Shown: positions 9,016 to 17,237 of the stretch, piece by piece
How positions within the stretch are numbered: position 1 is the stretch's first letter
Layout of the letters: each line of letters starts with the position of its first letter
Source: Phycisphaeraceae bacterium
GTDB taxonomy: Bacteria > Planctomycetota > Phycisphaerae > Phycisphaerales > UBA1924
NCBI GenBank assembly: GCA_023898685.1
Contig: CP060234.1
Span: 2,728,001-2,792,000, forward strand
Direction: 5' to 3'
DNA length: 64,000 nucleotides
The notes under the pieces: model-generated
Database searches by the model: none
What the model was told of the DNA's origin: nothing
Seen by the model: only the letters and a program-made list of their open reading frames with translations
Program-made: the position numbers and the translations under genes

Positions 9016-11904
9016 ATGACGACGATCGATCTGGCCGGCCGGTGGTTCGCGCGTCCGGATAGGGCGGACGTGGGGATCGACGAGGGGTGGGCGTCGGCCG
9101 AGCCCGGGGCCGGATGGGTCGAGGCCGAGTTGCCTGGCGCATGGCAGCACGTCTTCCCAGACGGCGGTGCCACGAACGTCAACAGGGGTGTCAACGGCGG
9201 CGTCGACCGCGTGTGGTACCGTCGATGCGTGCCGATCGACAGCGAATTGCGGAGGTCGATCGCGGCGGGGAGGACGCTGTGGTTCCTGTGCGAGGGAGCG
9301 GCGACGGACACGACGGTATTCGCGAACGGGATCGAAGTCGGTCGGTGGGTCGGGGACTGGGTGCCGTTCCAGCTCGATCTGACAGAGAAACTCGAAGAAG
9401 GCGCCGAGGCGATCGACCTGGCGCTGCGGATCGACCGGATCCGGGTCGGGCCCGTGAAGACGGTCAACGGGCACCCCCAGCAGGACGGGCACATCACGAA
9501 GGGGTTCCACGATGTGCTCTCGATCCAGAAGGCGGGGGTCTGGTGCGCGCTGCGGCTCGAGACCTCGGGGCCGATCCGGCTCGCGCCGCAGGGCGTGACG
9601 GCGCAGGGGGATCCGGCGACGGGGGCGGTCCGGATAGGGGCGTTCTTCGACCGGGCACGAGCCGGCGGCGAGCTCAGGGTGTCCATCGTGGGACCGGACG
9701 GGAACGAGGTTGCGCGCGGGAGGGCGGCGATCGAGGCTCGGCCGATCGATCCGGATGAGGACGACGTCGGCGTCGCGGTGGACCTCGTGGTGGACGACCC
9801 GGCGCCGTGGACGCCCGAGTCGCCGATGCTCTACGTGGTGCATGCCGAGGTGGTGACGGACGACGGGGCAGTCAGCGATGTCGGTGGATGCCGGCTCGGG
9901 TTCCGATCGATGCGCCCCGGCGGACCGGAGAACCGGAATCTGCTTCTGAACGGGGAGCCGATCCACCTGTCGTTCGTGCTCGACTGGGGTCACGACCCGC
10001 GGCACATCGCGCCGTTCCGGCCTCGCGAGGAGATCCGCGCAGTCTTCAGCGGGCTTCGCGAACGCGGGTTCAACGGAGTGTGCCTCTGTATGTACGTGCC
10101 GCCCGAGCATTACTTCGAGGTGGCGGACGAGACGGGGATGATGCTCTGGCAGGAGCACCCGATCTGGAAATCGGACATGCGCGACGAGCGGCTGCCCGAA
10201 TACCGGCGGCAGCTCCGCCGGTGCTTCAGGCGGTCGGCACGCCACCCATCGGTGGTGGTGCTGTCAGGTTCGTGCGAGCATGAGGAGTTCAACCCGAAGC
10301 TCGCGGCGTGGTGGTGGGAGGAGGCCGAGAAGCGCGTGCCGCTGGTGACGCGGCAGATCCAGACGGCCTTCCTGACCTGGACGGACAACACGAAGACGGA
10401 GATGTATGACGAGCACACGTACGAATGCTCCGGGCGCTGGGTGGATTACTTGGCGGCGGTCGAGCAGGCCGTGGGGGGCATGGAGCCCCGCCCATTCGCG
10501 ATGGGCGAGAGCGTGCTCTACGTGAACTGGCCCAGGCCCCGAGAGCAGATGGCCCGTATGGAGCGCGAGGGGATTCTCGGGGCGGACGGCAGGGGGCCGT
10601 GGTGGCGGCTGTTCTCGCTCGATGCGGCGGCGGCATTCGAGGACGGACTCGAGGCGAGATTCGGCGCCCCGGCGCTCGAGAAGTTCCAGCGGGACGCGGA
10701 CCGCTTTACGAGGCGAGGGCGGAAGTTCCAGACCGAAGCAGCTCGTGGCATGCCCCGCTTGGCGGCCGTCGTGCAGAACCACATCAACGACGTGCCGGCC
10801 GTCGCGTGTGGGTTCATCGACGACTTCGGTGAGCACCGGTTCGAGCCGTCTGAGGCGCGGCACTGGCTCGCGCGGTCCGTCTGCCTGCTTCGCACGCCGG
10901 AGGATCCGTTCGGCCATCGCGCCTGTGTCCGGGCGGGATCGCGCGTGACGCTGATGCCGGGGCTGAGCAACCACGGAAGCGAGCCGGCCGGGCCGTTGCA
11001 CGTGACGGCGGAGGCGGAGCACCAGGTCTTTGCGGAGGTTGATCTGGGGCTGACCGCGGCCCCAGGAGAGGTGGTGTTCGGAGAGTTGAGTTTCGAGACG
11101 CCGGGCGTGGACGCGCCGACCCGGCTGCATGTCCGCGCGACCGCGGCGGGGGCGGAGGCGAACGCCTGGGAGTTGTGGCTGCTGCCGGAGACCCAGGAGA
11201 TCATGCGCGATCGTGCCGGATCGGTATCAAGACTCGACGCCAGACCATTCGACGAGAATGAGACCTCGCTCGATTTCGAGGAGAAGAAGTATTCGAGCGG
11301 GTGGGGGCTTCCAAACGACAACTGGCGGCCGCGCCAGCCGGACCCGGCGATGCTGCTGCCGGATGCGGTCGTGTATGACGCGCGGTCGGGCCCACCGACG
11401 GGTCCGGTTGTGACGCACCGGTTGACGCCGGAGCTGGTCGAGCGGTTGGAGGACGGCGCTCGCGTGGTGCTCCTGCCGAGCAAGGCGGCGGGATCATGCC
11501 CGGTGGCGCACGTGAACCTCTGGGGGCAGTCGCCGCTGGTCCGGGCGGCGGGGCCACTGGCTCGGCACGGCTCGGATTGGGTGCTCGACGCCCTTGATCT
11601 CGACCTGAACCGGTCCTGGATCCGGGCGGTTCCCGTCGGCGAACTTGGGCTGGTGGACGCGTTCGAGCCGTTCGTGCGCCTCTGCGGCACGCACGACTCA
11701 TCGGGACCCGTGAAGCTGCTGGATCAACTCTCGGCCACGCGGGTGGGAGAAGGCGTGCTCTTGCTCTGCTCGCTGGATCTGTTTGAGCCGGCGGGGCAAT
11801 TGTTGCTGGCGGAGGTTCTAGGGTGGTTGAAAAAGGGCAGGCCGATGCTCGAGGCGAGGGCCCGCGTGGATCCGGAGATCGTGCGCGGGTGGGTCGGCGA
11901 ATGA
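9016..11904 (+). CDS. Glycoside hydrolase family 2-like protein
   Basis: A 962-residue protein with the GH2 order: an N-terminal jelly-roll sugar-binding domain (about residues 1-190, IDLAGRWFARPD ... WYRRCVPID), an immunoglobulin-like domain (about 195-310), then a TIM barrel from about 315 (NRNLLLNGEPIHL, ERGFNGVCLCMYVPPEHYFEVADETGM). Probable acid/base Glu is E421 in LSGSCEHE and the nucleophile E498 in FAMGES. In most GH2 enzymes Asn precedes the acid/base Glu; here it is Cys 420, which is unusual. No signal peptide is seen. The start at 9016 has GGGAG at 9004-9008; the frame is open back to 8872 but without better signals. Divergent from the importer operon. Beta-galactosidase, mannosidase or glucuronidase activity cannot be distinguished. 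Confidence 0.75.
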   Translation: MTTIDLAGRWFARPDRADVGIDEGWASAEPGAGWVEAELPGAWQHVFPDGGATNVNRGVNGGVDRVWYRRCVPIDSELRRSIAAGRTLWFLCEGAATDTTVFANGIEVGRWVGDWVPFQLDLTEKLEEGAEAIDLALRIDRIRVGPVKTVNGHPQQDGHITKGFHDVLSIQKAGVWCALRLETSGPIRLAPQGVTAQGDPATGAVRIGAFFDRARAGGELRVSIVGPDGNEVARGRAAIEARPIDPDEDDVGVAVDLVVDDPAPWTPESPMLYVVHAEVVTDDGAVSDVGGCRLGFRSMRPGGPENRNLLLNGEPIHLSFVLDWGHDPRHIAPFRPREEIRAVFSGLRERGFNGVCLCMYVPPEHYFEVADETGMMLWQEHPIWKSDMRDERLPEYRRQLRRCFRRSARHPSVVVLSGSCEHEEFNPKLAAWWWEEAEKRVPLVTRQIQTAFLTWTDNTKTEMYDEHTYECSGRWVDYLAAVEQAVGGMEPRPFAMGESVLYVNWPRPREQMARMEREGILGADGRGPWWRLFSLDAAAAFEDGLEARFGAPALEKFQRDADRFTRRGRKFQTEAARGMPRLAAVVQNHINDVPAVACGFIDDFGEHRFEPSEARHWLARSVCLLRTPEDPFGHRACVRAGSRVTLMPGLSNHGSEPAGPLHVTAEAEHQVFAEVDLGLTAAPGEVVFGELSFETPGVDAPTRLHVRATAAGAEANAWELWLLPETQEIMRDRAGSVSRLDARPFDENETSLDFEEKKYSSGWGLPNDNWRPRQPDPAMLLPDAVVYDARSGPPTGPVVTHRLTPELVERLEDGARVVLLPSKAAGSCPVAHVNLWGQSPLVRAAGPLARHGSDWVLDALDLDLNRSWIRAVPVGELGLVDAFEPFVRLCGTHDSSGPVKLLDQLSATRVGEGVLLLCSLDLFEPAGQLLLAEVLGWLKKGRPMLEARARVDPEIVRGWVGE

Positions 11905-11917
11905 GCGAGACGATTCC

Positions 11918-12601
11918 TTAGCCTTCTCCGCGGCGGGTGATGCTGAGCATCTCGTCGACGGTGATGTCGGCGAGGGACGGAGCGGCGGCATGCGCGGCGG
12001 CGGCGGACACAGGATCTGCCGCCGCGTAGCCTACCGCGAGCACGACGCAGCCAGCCGCGAGCCCCGATTGGACGCCTGCGGCGGCGTCCTCGACGACGAG
12101 GCAGCGGTGGGGGGGAAGCCCGAGGCGTTCTACGGCGAGGGCGAAGATCTCGGGGTCGGGCTTGGAGCGCGCGGTATCTCCGCCATCCACAACGACCCGG
12201 AAGCGCGAGATCAGGTTGAGCCTGTCGAGGATTGTCCGGGCGTTCTTTGATGACGATCCGATGGCGAGGGCGACGCCGCGGGCGGCGAGTTCGTCGAGCC
12301 GATCGATGGCGCCGGGGAGAATGGCGGAAGCGTCGATTGTGTCGAGCAGGGCTCGGTATCGGTCGTTCTTCCAGGCGGCCATCTCGGCGCGTTCGGCGTC
12401 GGTGTATGTGCGGGTGGCCTTCTCGAGGATAATCTCGAGGCTCTCCGTGCGGCTGACGCCCCGGAGGCGTTCGTTATCTCCGCGGGTGAACGGGATGCCC
12501 TCCCGGTCGGCGAGCGCCTTCCAGGCCCGGAAGTGGAGATCGTCTGTGGTGACGAGGACACCATCGAGATCGAAGATGACACCGTCGACAGACCGGGTCA
12601 T
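11918..12601 (-). CDS. pgmB: Beta-phosphoglucomutase (HAD superfamily)
   Basis: A 227-residue cytoplasmic HAD phosphatase-fold mutase that converts beta-glucose 1-phosphate to glucose 6-phosphate. The nucleophile/acid pair is in VIFDLDGVL (Asp 11 and Asp 13). Downstream are the phosphate-binding Ser in AIGSSSKNA, the SKPDPEIF lysine motif and the VVEDAAAGVQSG acidic loop, all in the order expected for beta-PGM. Length is normal. Its ATG overlaps the stop of the GH65 gene by ATGA, so the two are translated together. This pairing strongly supports beta-PGM over other HAD phosphatases, since inverting GH65 phosphorylases release beta-glucose 1-phosphate. Confidence 0.93.
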   Translation of the reverse strand: MTRSVDGVIFDLDGVLVTTDDLHFRAWKALADREGIPFTRGDNERLRGVSRTESLEIILEKATRTYTDAERAEMAAWKNDRYRALLDTIDASAILPGAIDRLDELAARGVALAIGSSSKNARTILDRLNLISRFRVVVDGGDTARSKPDPEIFALAVERLGLPPHRCLVVEDAAAGVQSGLAAGCVVLAVGYAAADPVSAAAAHAAAPSLADITVDEMLSITRRGEG

Positions 12602-14841
12602 CGGGAGGTTCCCGTGGCAAGGGCGATCGTGGTCGGACGACCGGGCGCGATTGTGTGGGGCGTGCCGGCGATCATCGTCTGGATTTCGGTCTCGGCGCGG
12701 GAGGTGATCGTGACATCGGCACGGGTGACGCGGATGGTCAGCGGCGAGCCCCGCCAGACGATCGGGAACTCAAGAGCGGACCAGCCGGCGGGCAACCTCG
12801 GCGTGAGCGTGAGTGTCTCGGTGTTGTTGGCCAATTCGAGCCCCGCGAAGCCGAGGATGGCCATCTGCCATGTCGCGGCGCAGGCGGCGATGTGGATCCC
12901 TTCCGCGGCCCCGCCCCGTAGGTCGATATCGCAGGCCTGCTTCCAGAATCGCCAGGCTTCGTCCGGGAGGCCGAGGCGGCAGGCCATGAGGCCGTGGATC
13001 GCGGGCGAGAGGGAACTGTCGTGGGTGGTGATGGGGACGTAGTAGTCCCACGCCGCGCGCTGCTCTTCGAGGGTGAATTGACGAGGGAACAGCCACATGA
13101 GCATGAGCACGTCGGCCTGCTTTGGGCAGCGGGTGCGGTAGAGATACTCCTGGGGAACCTGGCCGGCGAAGGGCCTGTCCCGGTCGGTCCAGCGTGCCGC
13201 GAAGTCGGCCGCTGGTAGGTTGTCGAAGCCCTCGGACTGAAGAACAAGGGCTCCCCTCCGTGGGATCGGGAGTGTGTCGGCGGTCCGGCGCCAAGCATCG
13301 CGTTCGCCGCGGGCGTCGCCCCGTCGCTCGGCGAGGCCGGCGGCGGTCCGGAGGGCGAAGGCCGCCAGAGCATTGGTGTAAGCGTTGTTATCCTCGAGCG
13401 GGGTGTACTCGTCGGGCCCCATGACACCCAGAAGACTCGGGTGATCGTCGCCCGATCGGGTCGCGGTGCGGGCCATCCAATAGCGGGCGACATCAAAGAC
13501 CAGTTCGGCGGCACCCTCCAGGTACCCGGCACCTGGATGTGCAGCATCAGCGTGCGCGATGCCGAACACGACGTCGGCAGAGATGTGGATCTCGTGGTCG
13601 GCGTAATGCCAGTTTGGACAGCACTCGTCACCTGCGGGATTGGATTCCCAGGCGAACTTGGCGCCGGGAAGGCCCAGGGAGGCGGCGTTTCGGCGAGCGC
13701 CCCCCAGCGAGCGGAGCCGGAAGTCGGTGAGGACCTTGCCGCGGGCGGGCTCGGTGTAGAGATAGAAGGGGAGCAAGTACATCTCGGTGTCCCAGAAGAA
13801 CCGGCCCCAGTAGGCTTCGCCCGCGTATCCCTTGGCATCGATCGCGACGCGGTCGTCCTCGCCGGGGTGGGCACGGAAGAGATGAAAGAGACTCGTGCGG
13901 AGCGCGAGCTGGGCGTGGGGGTCTCCCTCGACGCGGACGTCGCAGGCCGACCAGCGAGCCGACCAGGCCTCGACGGATTCAGCGAGAAGAGCGTCAAAGC
14001 CCATCTCGGCGGCTTGGTTGCAGTCGGTGCCCATCCGGTCGCGTGTGTCGCGCGAGGTGGCGATCGTGACGAATCGTTCGACAACGACCGGCGCCGACGC
14101 AGCCAGGCGGACGCTGGTCGCCAGCCACGCGCCCCCCTCGGGCATGCCAGGAGCCGATGTCGTTGTGGTGGCTTCAGGCGACACAAGTCGGCCATCGATC
14201 CGGACGCGATCACCGGCGTCGGTCTGGAGATCGACCGATGTGTGGGGACAGGTCGCCGATGCGGTGACCGATTGCGTGTGGGAGAAACCGTTGGTGGTGA
14301 CGGTCGCGTCGATGCCGGTGCGGAGGACGAGATCGGTGGGGGCGTCCACCTCGATCGAACAGCGCTGGGCGAGCACGCGAGGCCGGGCCATGCTGACGAA
14401 CCGCTCGTGGGTGATGCGGAGATCTGGGCCAGCCTTGGTTCGCCAGGTGAAGGTACGAGTCAGCAGGCCGGTCTTGAGGTCGAGTGTTCTGGTGTGGGTT
14501 TCGGTCCTGCTGCCGTCGAGGTCGAACTGCTCGCCAGCAACGATTGGGACGATGAGTAGCGGGTTGGGCAGATTGATCAATTCGTCGTTGAGGAGGGGGT
14601 GCGAGCCGTAGACGCCCGGGACGAATGTCCCGACCTTGCTGCGCTGCTCTCGAAAGACCTCCGAGGTGACGTTGCCGGGGAGGCGCCAGTAATGCAGATT
14701 CTGGGGGGCGGCGGCGATCGGCTCTTCGAGGGCCCCGCGGATGTGAAGTGCCCCCGAGCCCAGGGTGAAGAGGCCTTCGTATGCTTTGTGATTCTCGGGT
14801 GAGAAATCGGTCTGCGTGATGGTCCACGTGGCGTTGGGCAT
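12598..14841 (-). CDS. Glycoside hydrolase family 65 phosphorylase (maltose/kojibiose/trehalose phosphorylase type)
   Basis: A 747-residue cytoplasmic GH65 enzyme, expected to split an alpha-glucoside with phosphate to beta-glucose 1-phosphate and a sugar. The N-terminal beta-sandwich begins with FSPENHKAYEGLFTLGSGAL. The (alpha/alpha)6 barrel includes GRFFWDTEMYLLPF (substrate pocket), FAWESNPAGDECCPNWHY and GVMGPDEYT, where E478 is the general acid by comparison with maltose phosphorylase. Length is typical. With pgmB downstream and the ABC importer nearby it forms a classic uptake and phosphorolysis module. Which disaccharide is used cannot be read from the sequence. Confidence 0.92.
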   Translation of the reverse strand: MPNATWTITQTDFSPENHKAYEGLFTLGSGALHIRGALEEPIAAAPQNLHYWRLPGNVTSEVFREQRSKVGTFVPGVYGSHPLLNDELINLPNPLLIVPIVAGEQFDLDGSRTETHTRTLDLKTGLLTRTFTWRTKAGPDLRITHERFVSMARPRVLAQRCSIEVDAPTDLVLRTGIDATVTTNGFSHTQSVTASATCPHTSVDLQTDAGDRVRIDGRLVSPEATTTTSAPGMPEGGAWLATSVRLAASAPVVVERFVTIATSRDTRDRMGTDCNQAAEMGFDALLAESVEAWSARWSACDVRVEGDPHAQLALRTSLFHLFRAHPGEDDRVAIDAKGYAGEAYWGRFFWDTEMYLLPFYLYTEPARGKVLTDFRLRSLGGARRNAASLGLPGAKFAWESNPAGDECCPNWHYADHEIHISADVVFGIAHADAAHPGAGYLEGAAELVFDVARYWMARTATRSGDDHPSLLGVMGPDEYTPLEDNNAYTNALAAFALRTAAGLAERRGDARGERDAWRRTADTLPIPRRGALVLQSEGFDNLPAADFAARWTDRDRPFAGQVPQEYLYRTRCPKQADVLMLMWLFPRQFTLEEQRAAWDYYVPITTHDSSLSPAIHGLMACRLGLPDEAWRFWKQACDIDLRGGAAEGIHIAACAATWQMAILGFAGLELANNTETLTLTPRLPAGWSALEFPIVWRGSPLTIRVTRADVTITSRAETEIQTMIAGTPHTIAPGRPTTIALATGTSR

Positions 14842-14858
14842 CGTTGCCTCGAGGTTCT

Positions 14859-15119
14859 TCAGTCGCGTGCGGCGAGCGTGAGACAGTCGACGCCGCCGAA
14901 GGCCTTTCCGCCTCTGCGCCCGATCTCGGTATCGGCGTTGAGACGATCATGGGTCGGCCCGGACCGGTCTTGAACTGTTTCGATGGCGCCGGTGATGGAC
15001 AGGGCACCACCCTCGGCGAAACGGACGCCAACGCTGTGGACACCTGTGCCACCATTCCATGGATGTTCGTGCGGCCGGATTCTCGTTATGGCCCTGTTCC
15101 TCGCCCCGCTGCTCATCAT
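14859..15119 (-). CDS. Possible small hypothetical protein upstream of the GH65 gene
   Basis: A frame of up to 86 residues ending 17 bases before the GH65 start. Two adjacent ATGs (15119 and 15116) could start it; the open frame runs a little further up to a stop at 15162-15164. Residues from about 20 on (NGGTGVHSVGVRF, GKAFGGVDCLTLAARD) read like ordinary protein with normal third-position GC, while the first 20 residues do not. I do not recognise the family. It may be a small gene, the degraded C-terminal end of a lost gene, or chance. Confidence 0.25.
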   Translation of the reverse strand: MMSSGARNRAITRIRPHEHPWNGGTGVHSVGVRFAEGGALSITGAIETVQDRSGPTHDRLNADTEIGRRGGKAFGGVDCLTLAARD

Positions 15120-15328
15120 CGCTCCTTGCGGCTCTGATCTCCGGCCGAATGGTAATCTACTTCAACCATCGCACGCCGTTCGGCATCGGATTCGCGCTGA
15201 GCTCGTCGGGAAACGGCGTCAGGGGCGGGCGATTCCTGCGGCCTGATGCAGATGGACCGCAGAACTCGGTCTGTCCAAAGAGCGGTCGGGCCGCAGGGCG
15301 AGGGGAGCGGAGCAGGCCGAGGAGCGGA
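15120..15328. other. Spacer upstream of GH65/small ORF; nothing identified
   Basis: Together with 14842-15119 this makes a 487-base stretch between the DUF2264 gene end and the GH65 start, both on minus. It presumably carries the GH65 promoter. I see no convincing -35/-10 pair, no hairpin with a T-run and no coding sequence here. A locally AT-richer patch lies at about 15150-15172. Confidence 0.4.
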
Positions 15329-17212
15329 TCAACCTCTCTCCCCGCACGGCAGCCGCTCGCTGTGGATCCACCATGTCGTGCCCATTTCCGGTTGGAGAAC
15401 CCACTCGCCCGCGACGGCCGATTCCAGGGTCCACGTGGTTTCGACCAGTGGCTCTGGACCAAAGCCGACCAGTTCGGCGAGCAGGTGCTCGCCGCGGATC
15501 GTGGCGGTCTGTGCATAGGGCGCCGCGTGGCACGCGGCGTAGAGGTGTTGTCGCTGGCTCGCTTGTTCGATGTGGTCCGTGGCCAGCGAGCTGTATCCAA
15601 CCAGCGGCACGATCACCGACGCCAGGCAACCCGAGGCGGCGACGGCGCGTGCTGCGTCAACGTGTTGACGGATTGTCTCCCCGTCGTCGGCCGCGAGGGC
15701 ATACGAACCGCCGCGGATCACACTTTTCTGCGCGGCCCGCACGCGATGGACCCGGAGCAGCCACACGTCACGCCACCAGATGTCGGTGACCACATTGACC
15801 GTGAAGTCGGCCCGCGGCGCGCTCAGCGTGTATGACATGGCCGCGTGGTCAACGTCCACGACGATCGGCATCGATTTGTGCCGGCCGAACCACTCGTCGC
15901 GGCCAGGAATCGCGGCGGTGAGTCCGGAGTCAGGCGGGCAGCGCTGCATGTCTGGTGAGACGAGGAATCCCGCGCTGGTTCGATACGCGAGTCTTCCCCA
16001 TTTCCACCGTCCGAATCGGGCCGCGGCGCTGAACGAGCACCCGCCCCCCGCGTTGACGATCTCGACCTCGCCGCTCACATTGCGCACAACCCAGCTTGGC
16101 GCTCGCACAAGAGTGGGGGGCTCGTCCCGCTCAGCCGGGATCGGCCTTTCGGGAGCCGTGAAAAACGGGTGGTCCCGGTCGAGGAGCAGCATCAGCAGGC
16201 CCTTGGCGGCCCAGTAGGGCGATCCGGCGCAGCTGTAGGGCTCGGCCAGCGCCTCAAACCGGTCGGTCCAGCCCAGCGAGAGGCAGCCCTGCGATTGGGA
16301 GATGGGGTGCGAAAGAAAGAACCCAATGCACGTGCGGCAGATCCGGCGCATCTCGCCCGGGCCGACGGTGTCGAGTCCCAGCATGGCCGCGAGCGCGAAC
16401 ACGCCCAGGCCGTTGAACCGATAGGTGAGCGACCGCCCTATCGGCACGGGCTCGCCCCGGGCGGAGAACAGGCGGGCGTAATCGCGGATGAACTCTCCGG
16501 CCCAGCCCTTCCACCTTGCGGCCCGCTCGGAGTTCGACGCGCCGTACCGCCACGCCCAGTAGAGCCCGTAGATGTGGAACGCATACGCGTTGTAGTGGTC
16601 GTAGGTCTCGTTCGTCCCATCAATGAACCAGCCCCCGCCCTGGTGCATGCGCTCGAGTTCGCCGAAGAGCCAGTCGATGCACGGGCCGTCCTCCGGCTCT
16701 CCTCGCCCCTCGCCCCGCAGGAACTCGAGCACGAGGACGTCGAAGAAGAGGTGATTGTTGTGGTGGCCCGCGTGGCCCCGGATCTGCGCCAGCCAGCCCG
16801 CGACCCGATTTCGTCCATCGTCGCCCAGCGGCTCCCAGAGCGTCTCACGCGCGATGTCGAGCGCCATCACCAGGATCGCCATCTCCACGGCGCGCTGGTC
16901 GAAGTTGGAGAGCACGCCCCAGAATTCACCGTTTGTCGGGTCGGTCCCGAGCAGGAGGCCTTCGCGGAACCATGCCGCGATCGCGTCACGGTCGAGTACG
17001 GGGTGATCGCGCGCGTCGGCCCGGAGCCAGAGCGCCGCGAGCAGGCAGGGCCTCGCGAACGCCTCGAACCGATCGGCGCCCTCGCCGTGGTCGCTGGGCG
17101 GGCCCTCGATGGGGATGGTCGCCCGGCCCGGCTCCATCAGCGCGACGAGCGGGGCGAGCAGGTCGCCCGCCCTCGCCGCGAAGTCGTCGTACGTCCAGGT
17201 CTCGCTGCTCAT
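15329..17212 (-). CDS. DUF2264 family protein (GH154-related), probable uronate glycosidase
   Basis: A 627-residue cytoplasmic protein of the DUF2264 (PF10022) family. The N-terminal all-alpha half (about residues 1-370) contains FEAFARPCLLAALWL, TNGEFWGVLSNFDQRAVEMA and GHHNNHLFFDVLVLEFL, characteristic of the family; the C-terminal half is beta-rich (for example GCLSLGWTDRFEALAEPYSC and PSWVVRNVSGEVEI). From memory, members of this family were assigned to GH154, with beta-glucuronidase activity reported; I hold that with moderate confidence. The start at 17212 is preferred, since 42 extra residues upstream would lie inside the PL6 gene and are Arg/Thr/Ser-rich. It is the last gene of the uronate operon, 25 bases after PL6, and fits a role in removing uronic acid residues from imported oligomers. 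Confidence 0.8.
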   Translation of the reverse strand: MSSETWTYDDFAARAGDLLAPLVALMEPGRATIPIEGPPSDHGEGADRFEAFARPCLLAALWLRADARDHPVLDRDAIAAWFREGLLLGTDPTNGEFWGVLSNFDQRAVEMAILVMALDIARETLWEPLGDDGRNRVAGWLAQIRGHAGHHNNHLFFDVLVLEFLRGEGRGEPEDGPCIDWLFGELERMHQGGGWFIDGTNETYDHYNAYAFHIYGLYWAWRYGASNSERAARWKGWAGEFIRDYARLFSARGEPVPIGRSLTYRFNGLGVFALAAMLGLDTVGPGEMRRICRTCIGFFLSHPISQSQGCLSLGWTDRFEALAEPYSCAGSPYWAAKGLLMLLLDRDHPFFTAPERPIPAERDEPPTLVRAPSWVVRNVSGEVEIVNAGGGCSFSAAARFGRWKWGRLAYRTSAGFLVSPDMQRCPPDSGLTAAIPGRDEWFGRHKSMPIVVDVDHAAMSYTLSAPRADFTVNVVTDIWWRDVWLLRVHRVRAAQKSVIRGGSYALAADDGETIRQHVDAARAVAASGCLASVIVPLVGYSSLATDHIEQASQRQHLYAACHAAPYAQTATIRGEHLLAELVGFGPEPLVETTWTLESAVAGEWVLQPEMGTTWWIHSERLPCGERG

Positions 17213-17237
17213 CGGGTGAAGGAATCGCCGCTCGGGC

